The position numbers were made by a program, and so were the translations under genes. Below the pieces are notes generated by a model. That model worked only from the letters and a program-made list of their open reading frames with translations. It ran no database searches and was not told the DNA's origin. Of a DNA stretch of 64,000 bases, positions 59,001-64,000 are shown piece after piece. Every line of letters starts with the position of its first letter. The first letter of the stretch is position 1. Source of the stretch: Kryptolebias marmoratus (Eukaryota; Chordata; Actinopteri; Cyprinodontiformes; Rivulidae); the NCBI RefSeq assembly GCF_001649575.2, contig NC_051449.1:18016431-18080430 (forward strand), written 5' to 3'.

Positions 59001-60615
59001 TCTTCACCTAAAGCTACAACAAATGTTTTTATTAATGTCTGGCTTTATGACCAGTACAATTTTAGATCCTCTGGTTGGGTTTTCTTTATTGTAGAGTTTA
59101 GATATGACTGAACCAATGTTGTGATTGTTTGTTGGAGAACGTCAACAAGCGTAGGGAACATTCCTGCTGTCTGCAGTCACAGACATGACTCTTTGTCAAA
59201 CTGAAACTAATTTTTTTTTTTTTAAAAGCCTATTTAAACACACTGCAGCAACCTGTATGAATCAACAAAAATAAAAATAAATTTTAGACCAAAATCAAGC
59301 ATATTAAGTTCATTGGTAACTCCAAATTGTCCCGCAGTGTGAGTGAGAGCGGGAATGATTCTCGTTCGTCTCGATGTGTCCCTGCGATGGACTTGCGACT
59401 TGTCCAGGGCGTCCCCCGTCTCTTCCACAGTGACTGCTGGAGGTAGACACCAGCTACCCCGCGACCCAGAAAGGAGAAGCAGGCAATAGAAGATGGAAGG
59501 ATGTCTAGATGTTATTTCAGTTCTTACCGTATTTGTAGAAAATAAGTAAAATAAGTCAGAGAGTATTAAGTCGCACCTTAATGTTTAAAAATAGGGAACG
59601 ATGCTTCTGGTTGTGAATGTCTTCAAATATCCACAACCTTGATTTGCTTAGACCGCTGTGTGTTTCTAGAATGCCATATTTTCAGTGCCTTAAAATCAAG
59701 CATTTTATTTAATAGAGGTGCATGTCTACTTCCTGCTTTTTCAGCGATTTGCCGTAAGTTTGTTGAAAATTGTTTATTTTCTGGTCAATTAGGGGAGCAG
59801 TCACACTGTATGTCAACAGTTAAACTGATCAATGTATTTCAAATTCATGCTCGTAAAAAACTAAGGCATATTTAGCTCATTCTGACTCTGAAATTGTGGG
59901 AATCTATTCACACAATATAATAATATGAGTTCACACAGTCAGCCCAACCTTCATGCATAAATGTAAACAATTTGGATGGGAATATCCCTGAACGATCCTT
60001 TTATGTTTATATCACTTCATGGTAAATCTGATGACTCTAATCTACACGTCTCTGCTCACAGCAAAGATAACCCTGGATCCAAACACTGCCCATCCGAGAA
60101 TAGCTTTGTCTGCAGACGGAACCGAGGTGTCCACCACTGACCGCGCGTCGGAGGTCCAGGACAACCCCGGGAGGTTTGACGTCATTCTCGCCGTCCTGGG
60201 TTCGACGGGCTTCTCGAGAGGCAGGCACTACTGGGAGGTGTCCGTCGCTGAAATGAGCTGTTACCACATCGGGATGGCCAGCGAAGCCGCTCGAAGGAAG
60301 GGGTCGTTGTCGTTCAAGCCGACGACGGGTTTCTGGACCATAGTTCTGAACAGACAGGGAAACCTGAGAGCTCTGGATCAGAAATCCGTCGTCATTTCAG
60401 CTGAGATCCAGCCGCTCACAGTCGGCATCCTGCTGGACTACACGAAGGGGCAGATTTCCTTTTACAACGCCGGTGCCAGATCGCACATGTACACGTTTAC
60501 AGGTCAGGCGTTTACAAACAAAATCTATCCTTTTGTTCATTACTGTGTCGAGGGCGCTGATAATCCACTTCCAATGGTTTTGGTCCCACCGGGATCAACT
60601 GACTGGATAAAATAA
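43703..60615 (+). CDS. Secreted coiled-coil protein with C-terminal PRY/SPRY domain, 43 exons
   Basis: I do not recognise this protein by name. Forty-three exons join into 1282 residues. Exons 1-4: 43703-43778, 43861-43934, 44019-44063, 45144-45168. Exons 5-16: 45264-45356, 45409-45498, 45582-45650, 45728-45820, 46026-46112, 46249-46344, 47612-47677, 47772-47861, 47936-48022, 48343-48432, 49586-49675, 49756-49818. Exons 17-36 are listed with the two super-repeats. Exons 37-43: 56854-56943, 57030-57110, 57235-57297, 58276-58335, 58423-58569, 58704-58751, 60062-60615. Residues 1-23 are a signal peptide (VRVPLLLICLLHASDS). Residues 74-1098 are heptad-rich coiled coil encoded by 38 exons, all phase 1-1. 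Residues 1099-1282 are a B30.2 domain. Scattered N-glycosylation sequons (NAT, NKT, NET, NQT, NDT) fit secretion. No RING, B-box or transmembrane segment was seen. Exon 5 end is the least certain junction. Every frame is open and the gene looks functional. Confidence 0.85.
44530..44743. mobile_element. Palindromic hAT-type MITE with 8-base target duplication
   Basis: A 214-base element starts CAGTGGTCTCCAATCCTGG and ends CAGGATTGGACACTCCTG. The right half is the inverted copy of the left (GTTTCTCTGCTCCAACACA on one side, TGTTGGAGCAGAGAAAC on the other). It is flanked by GTCTAAAG at 44522-44529 and 44744-44751, an 8-base duplication as made by hAT transposases. It lies in intron 3 of the coiled-coil gene and codes for nothing. 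Confidence 0.85.
44935..45055. repeat. hAT-like non-autonomous fragment
   Basis: CTCGGGCCGCACAAAATCAC and GGCCCGCGGGACAAACTTTG followed by GACACCCCT are words of a widespread vertebrate hAT-type element. Only a fragment is visible and no duplication was found. Confidence 0.5.
46683..46927 (+). mobile_element. tRNA-type SINE
   Basis: GCAGCACGATGGATCAGTGG and GCACTGTCGCCTCACAGC resemble the tRNA-derived head of teleost SINEs. GTTCTGCGTTCAAGCCC looks like the B-box promoter. The end (GGACTTGCCTGGTTAAAC, then AAAGG and an A-rich run) matches the usual tail. It sits in the intron between exons 10 and 11 of the coiled-coil gene and is probably inactive. Confidence 0.8.
47032..47285. repeat. MITE-like repeat, GC-rich
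   Basis: CCCCTTTTCCACCAGCTC, GGGCTCGCTTTGCACACG and GTTTCCACCGGCATTTT are typical wording of a common fish non-autonomous element. The patch is distinctly GC-richer than the surrounding intron, and no coding function is seen. Confidence 0.5.
47485..47562 (+). repeat. Dispersed repeat R2, partial copy
   Basis: GGTAAGATTATAATGTTCG, CCTTCCCACAGAGCCCCAC and TTCAAAATGTCTGAACTATC match the R2 core in order. Confidence 0.6.
48060..48310 (-). repeat. Dispersed repeat R1 copy in the coiled-coil gene
   Basis: GATCACTGGCTGTACGTCTG, AAATGGCCGCCGCAGTTGGC and GGTGATATGCATCCCTTC place this as an R1 copy, in the intron between exons 13 and 14. Confidence 0.65.
48775..49389 (-). mobile_element. 5'-truncated Rex1/Babar-like LINE with 10-base target duplication
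   Basis: Read on the minus strand, the C-terminal part of a LINE reverse transcriptase is visible (EVDRRIGASSAVMRAVLRSV, IYVPTLTCGHEVWIM, AAEMSFIRRAAGLSL), then frameshifted remnants, then an ATGG-type tail at 48778-48790. TGTGGACCCG flanks it at 48765-48774 and 49390-49399, a target-site duplication. It lies in the intron between exons 14 and 15 of the coiled-coil gene. Non-functional. Confidence 0.88.
50875..51590 (-). repeat. Dispersed repeat R1, two head-to-tail copies
   Basis: One copy runs about 50875-51150 and a second about 51175-51590. Both start with TGTCTGTTAGCAAAATAT-like words and contain GATGTACATCTACAGCTG- or ATGGCCGCCACAGCTAATC-like blocks. The second copy ends GCGATATGCATTTCTTCAAG. 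They occupy most of the intron between exons 20 and 21 of the coiled-coil gene. Confidence 0.65.
52479..53601 (-). mobile_element. Degenerate Tc1-type DNA transposon
   Basis: A 1.1 kb element flanked by TA on both sides (52477-52478 and 53602-53603). The left end CAGCTGCTTGCAAATGTATTC pairs with the inverted right end CAGTGGGTTGCACAAGTATTC. On the minus strand broken transposase words remain in several frames: LWKTVLWSDE, PSVKHGGGSN and KILETYQERLSAGVMQK. Multiple stops and an internal deletion make it dead. It lies in the intron between exons 22 and 23 of the coiled-coil gene. Confidence 0.8.
54566..56744 (+). other. Ten-exon super-repeat, unit 2 (exons 27-36)
   Basis: Exons 54566-54628, 54714-54776, 54853-54921, 55536-55619, 55742-55828, 55932-56015, 56124-56192, 56288-56377, 56470-56559, 56655-56744 have lengths 63, 63, 69, 84, 87, 84, 69, 90, 90, 90, the same series as unit 1 to within three bases. 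All are phase 1-1, and introns are much shorter than in unit 1. Confidence 0.75.
55330..55486 (+). repeat. Dispersed repeat R2 copy in the coiled-coil gene
   Basis: CAGAGTTAAACCGTGTC, GAGCTATCCACAACAGGTAA and TTTTCCACAGAGCCCCACTT follow the R2 order. The copy lies just before exon 30. Confidence 0.6.
57760..58075 (+). repeat. Dispersed fish repeat in the coiled-coil gene
   Basis: CCATTCTCTGTAAACCCTAC, TCCCAGTAGATCAGTAGTGTC, GTGATTGGCTGATTGGCCA and GCCTAATAAAGTGGGCGGTG occur in the order known from a widespread fish repeat. It is located between exons 39 and 40. Confidence 0.55.
59325..59510 (+). repeat. L2-type LINE/SINE 3' tail
   Basis: GTCCCTGCGATGGACTTGCG, CTTGTCCAGGGCGTCCCCCG and ACTGCTGGAGGTAGACACCAG, ending in AGATGGAAGGATG, are the 3'-tail words of a common fish LINE. 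A short reverse-oriented relative is at about 60622-60690. It lies in the last intron of the coiled-coil gene. Confidence 0.7.
60062..60615 (+). other. PRY/SPRY (B30.2) domain exon
   Basis: One exon encodes residues 1099-1282 of the coiled-coil protein. PRY begins ITLDPNTAHPRIALS. SPRY shows FSRGRHYWEVSV, CYHIGMASEAARRKGSL, GFWTIVLNRQG, VGILLDYTKGQISFYN and IYPFVHYCVEG, the usual B30.2 order. The domain normally binds proteins and is found in TRIM and butyrophilin families. A single-exon B30.2 attached in phase 1 is consistent with exon shuffling. Confidence 0.92.
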
Positions 60616-60796
60616 GTCTGTTCCATCCATCCATTTTCTTTACCTGCTTCTCCATTCCGGGTCGTGGGGAGCTGGTGCCTATCCCCAATAAGTCTGTTCG
60701 ATTTGATCATATTTGTAAAAACGTGTGTCTGATTATTCCACAAACTAAATGAGTTTGTTTCATGCTACTTCTTTTTTATGATTACTGATTCAGAGC

Positions 60797-60802
60797 AATA
60801 AA
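60797..60802 (+). terminator. Polyadenylation signal of the coiled-coil/SPRY gene
   Basis: AATAAA 182 bases after the stop codon, followed by CAGTGAGTTTATTGTC with a U-rich stretch. Confidence 0.6.
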
Positions 60803-60822
60803 CAAATACGGCAACTCAGTGA

Positions 60823-60839
60823 GTTTATTGTCTTTTATT
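60823..60839 (-). terminator. Polyadenylation signals of the C14orf119 homologue
   Basis: Two TTTATT words on the plus strand are AATAAA on the minus strand, about 215-230 bases after the stop at 61053. Confidence 0.5.
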
Positions 60840-61052
60840 TTCAAACATGTCTTCCAGGTGTGTTAAATACTATTAAGAAAAAAAAAGTCAGTGGGATTTT
60901 TTTTTTTCTCGATGAGAGAGAAACGTTTCTGGAAAGCAAAACATAAAACAATAGTAAATGGTGTGGACTTTGGGGAAGATTCTGTATGAAAAGGAAATAA
61001 AAAAGCATCTTAAATGACAACTAGTGATTTGATCTAAGCTTACACAAACCCT

Positions 61053-61734
61053 TCAGTCTCTCCCTGCCGTGCCAGCTACACCCCTGTAGAAGTGGGCCAC
61101 AAACACAGGGTCCTGCTCCTCCAGCATGTGCAGAAAATGATTCCTCTCCTCTTCTCCCCACGACTCGAACCACTGGGTCCACAGGCGAAGCTGGCACTCG
61201 AAGATGTTGGGGAGCTTGTCTTTAACCTGTCAGCACAACAGAGAAGGAAACGCAGCAGGTTGAGAGGCAAGCCGGGGTTCCGACCTACCAGAAGGGAAGG
61301 ACGGGTGGTACCTGGAGAGAGCTGAGCGACTCCAGGAGGGTGCACACTTTGCCCGGCACAGCTTTCCCCAGCAGGTCGTGCAGGAAGCGCTCCTTCTGAG
61401 CTGAGGTCCAGTTCTGGAACCAGTTCAGGACGCACCGCTGCTCCTGCAGGGTCACGTAGGAGATGGGCTCGGGCTCCCCGAGCTGACCCGCGCAGGACAG
61501 GTTCTCGAGGCTGAGCGGGGTGGCCGTGCCACGGTGAGGAACCGACGGGAAGTTCAGCGGGTTCGGAGAAGAGAAACCAGCCCCGCCGCCACCGCCGCCG
61601 TCCTGGGTCACCAACCCCGCAGCTTGACTGCCGGGGCTGAAGGTGTTGCCCAGGATGTTTGCAGCTGTCAGTCCGGCGGGCTGCTGTTGCTGCTGCTGGC
61701 ATGAGCCTTGGCTGACCTGACTGAACCACGACAT
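61053..61734 (-). CDS. C14orf119 homologue, conserved protein of unknown function
   Basis: Two coding exons on the minus strand, 61312-61734 and 61053-61226, give 198 residues from ATG 61734 (MSWFSQVSQGSC). The conserved core reads PISYVTLQEQRCVLNWFQNW, AQKERFLHDLLGKAVPGKV, LPNIFECQLRLWTQWFESW, EEERNHFLHMLE and FVAHFYRGVAGTAGRD, which matches human C14orf119 along its length. The function is not established. The N-terminal 75 residues or so, with a six-Gln run and a six-Gly run, are an extension relative to the 140-residue human protein as I recall it. An in-frame upstream TTG is not a start. Adjacency to acin1 repeats the human order and supports orthology. TSS lies in the 1 kb spacer shared head-to-head with acin1. 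Confidence 0.92.
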
Positions 61735-62764
61735 CCCTGGAAACTTTGTTCCAGCCTCCAAAAGTTTGCTGCCGCCAGAGAATTATCTTGTTGTTTACAA
61801 CGACAGCTAGCTTAAGCCAGACAGCCGCACGACTCCGACCTTAAACCCGTCCATACATACAACTACACTTGACAAACATATATGGCTACAAATACCAGTT
61901 TTCGACGAACTGGAACAATGTTGTGCGCATATTTAGAACGCAGCGCTACTTAGCGGCAGCCCTGCTAGTCTAGCTAACAAACATCAAACCGGAAGTGGAC
62001 GCAGTCAATAAAACAAAAGAGTCAAGCTTGCGCCGACTTTACGCAAGGGTTGTTATTGAACCTAAAATAGATATTGAAACTATATTTTGAGTTCAACATA
62101 TATACATATAAATATAGTTACGAGTTAAATATATTTCTTGCGTTAAGGACTTTAAATGTTTCCATAATTTTGAACTCGTCGATTATGACGTAGGCTAAAG
62201 GAAGGCTCTGCTGTTTAGCAAGCCGATTTATCATATATTAGTTGCACGACGTCTTTAAAGCAAACGTCCTTCTATGAACATTTCAGCTGTCCAGAAAGGT
62301 AAATTAAATAAAACCTCCAAATTAAAACAACGATTCCATAAATATAATGCAGTTTTAACTATAAAAAACTACTTAATAATGTTTGGAATCTTCAATTTAC
62401 GCATGAAAAGCAAGTTTAGACATCAGTAATTAGAGTAATGACTGTCAACAATGTATTTAGTTAATAGAATTTGATGAGATGCTATTTTAACATCAAACAG
62501 GTGAAATGAAAATTACAACTAGTGTATTTTTACAGTGTAGATATCTAAAATGCCAGTTTCGCCTAACAGGAATTTTATATTAGATATTCACTCATGTTTA
62601 CACAGTCCAGTCATTAAATTTAAAAGTCACTGAGAAACACGATTTCAGTTCCAGAGGCCTTTTAAATTTAAAAATCCATTTCTGGATTGAGGTGTGAATA
62701 TATGTTACAACGGCTTGCCTTAAAACTCGTCGCTCTCGCTGGGAACTGAGCAGAGGAACGGAAA
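61735..62764. promoter_or_regulatory. Head-to-head spacer between C14orf119 homologue and acin1
   Basis: About 1 kb between the two divergent ATGs. The part next to the C14orf119 homologue (to about 62060) is moderately CpG-rich (CGACGAACTGG, GAACGCAGCGCTACTTAGCGG); the rest is A/T-rich. No TATA box is placed convincingly. A shared or paired housekeeping promoter is inferred from the layout. Confidence 0.4.
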
Positions 62765-62902
62765 ATGGCGGACCTCGAAGACGTTACGCTGGACGGGAGA
62801 CCGCTCCAGTCCCTCCGTGTAGCCGACTTAAAAGCAGCTCTAGAAGAGAGAGGACTGTCGAAAAGCGGGCAGAAAAATGCTCTCGTCAAAAGACTCAAGG
62901 GG
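62765..62902 (+). CDS. acin1: Acinus (apoptotic chromatin condensation inducer 1), first coding exon
   Basis: Nuclear protein of the ASAP and exon-junction-associated complexes, acting in splicing and apoptotic chromatin condensation. This exon of 46 codons reads [17 protein letters not shown], then [18 protein letters not shown] and ALVKRLKG. It is the N-terminal SAP domain (DNA-binding helix-extension-helix) and closely matches human acinus. The donor GGG|GTAAGC at 62903 is phase 0. The rest of the gene lies right of the window. Fish can carry acin1a and acin1b; which one cannot be decided here. Confidence 0.95.
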
Positions 62903-64000
62903 GTAAGCTTCACGGCGAAATGTGGCACGGCTGCTGACGCGAGCTAGCGTGAACGGTTAGACGGGCTGATGCTCTCGCTCTCCGGAGAGGGCCGACAACT
63001 GAGTGTCGTTACTGCCGAGCGTAGTAGTGGACTTATCGCTGTTGACACCCCGCTCTAAAATTTGTCTCTGTTCCGTGTCGTAGTCGAGCTTTGTTTGGCT
63101 TGCCCAGAGCTGTCCGGCTCACGGTAAACCCCGGAGTTCAGTCAACTTACTGGCTGACTGTAAACTGTGCTGGTTTTGATGTTGTGTTAGCCTGTTAGCT
63201 CCCCTGCTAACGCCGTGAGTTGAGAGGTGGCCTCAGCGGCTGTCTCGGTGCTGTCTCTACGGCGTGTTGTCATTGACGATACGAGCACGGTTTGTGCCCG
63301 GGTTATATCTGGGTGTGCGAGGTGCCACGGTGAGTCACGCCGGAGGCAACCTGTTTACATTTTGACATATTCCGCCGTGGAAGCTGTGATTTTTCGTCTT
63401 CCCGGTAAACACAGTGGTCCTGTTACACGAACGTGCCCGCTGAAAATGCAGCGCACAGATAAATAAAAGGCGAAACGCTGTTTACATTAGCCTTTTTTTT
63501 TGTTTGTTTTCTTTTTACCGGCAAGCGTTTATGCCAGTCGTGTTTTTGATTAGTTTCTCCACATATGTAAACATCAAAGGTCGTTTTGTGTTTTTTTTTT
63601 AAGACATAAATGTCACTTGTTGCTGCATGACTGATGACAGATTTGAGTTATGATTGCGCATTGTGCACATTTTGACCTGTTGGCTTTAACACATAATGGT
63701 GATGAGCACATATACTAAATATCCTTAATCTCTAATGCAGACATTAAGTGATAGGGAAGGGATCACTACCGATTTAAACATGTTTGTTAGAATAAGTACA
63801 CTTTTTATTGAGTTAGATGGGGTGTTTTATTTGCAGACCTGCCCTTCATTCCCTGTCTGGTATGTTTTTCACAGCCAAATGAAAACTGCCTTGTCTATTA
63901 GGCCTATTAGAGTTAGATTGATTTGTGTGACTTAAATCTAATTTGCTGGCACGATCAGGGAGCTCGTTCGTGGCACATCGTCCTGCTCTCCGTGGCTATT
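62903..64000 (+). other. First intron of acin1
   Basis: CpG-rich at the start (to about 63480), then A/T-rich. No second coding exon could be supported before the window ends; the open frames seen lack acinus sequence. Confidence 0.55.

Larger units (their letters stand above)
60616..61052. other. Overlapping convergent 3' ends
   Basis: The plus-strand AATAAA (60797-60802) of the coiled-coil gene and minus-strand AATAAA signals (TTTATT at 60823-60828 and about 60834-60839) for the C14orf119 homologue are only about 20-40 bases apart. The two 3' UTRs therefore meet or overlap. No other coding content is seen. Confidence 0.55.

Noticed and set aside
61076..61729. 217-residue minus-strand open frame across the C14orf119 locus
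   Set aside because: It is in another frame, crosses the supported intron and is low-complexity; it is a shadow of the real exons.
61285..61761. C14orf119 homologue starting at 61761
   Set aside because: That codon is TTG; the first ATG is at 61734. The reading frame past 61312 runs into intron after a good donor.

Overview
This window is vertebrate nuclear DNA, almost certainly from a teleost (ray-finned) fish and probably a percomorph-type genome. It has compact GT-AG introns (many only 70-110 bases), abundant microsatellites, and fish-typical repeats: a Rex1/Babar-like LINE, L2-like LINE tails, a Tc1-type transposon, palindromic hAT MITEs and a tRNA-type SINE. There is no operon, ribosome-binding site or CRISPR structure. 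Gene models were built by reading exons, splice sites and reading phase by eye; each model keeps an open frame across every junction.

Layout. 1923-11923 (+): last 18 exons of ap1g2 (AP-1 gamma-2 adaptin), with the 5' end outside the window. 13567-14839 (-): nedd8, convergent with ap1g2. 15725-17510 and 19789-21326 (+): two tandem zona pellucida ZP3-like egg-coat genes. 23887-25612 (+): rnf212b, a meiotic RING protein. 27426-29408 (-): homez, a one-exon multi-homeodomain protein, with a GC-rich candidate promoter near 30.6-31.1 kb. 32622-35667 (-): dhrs1, a short-chain dehydrogenase with eight coding exons. 35668-43702: about 8 kb with no gene seen, holding repeats and a local direct duplication. 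43703-60615 (+): a 43-exon gene for a predicted secreted coiled-coil protein ending in a PRY/SPRY (B30.2) domain. 61053-61734 (-): the C14orf119 homologue. 62765-62902 (+): first coding exon of acin1 (acinus), running off the right edge.

AP1G2, NEDD8, DHRS1, HOMEZ, RNF212B, C14orf119 and ACIN1 all have human counterparts on 14q11-q12, so this is a conserved linkage block. The two ZP genes and the coiled-coil/SPRY gene are the members I do not associate with that block. The conserved genes are housekeeping or meiotic and are not an obvious single pathway; rnf212b (meiosis) and the ZP genes (oocyte coat) share a germline theme.

The most unusual object is the 43-exon gene. Exons 5 to 42 are all phase 1-1 and all multiples of three in length. 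They alternate between two coiled-coil exon types, and exon lengths reveal a ten-exon super-repeat present twice in tandem. I do not recognise this protein by name.
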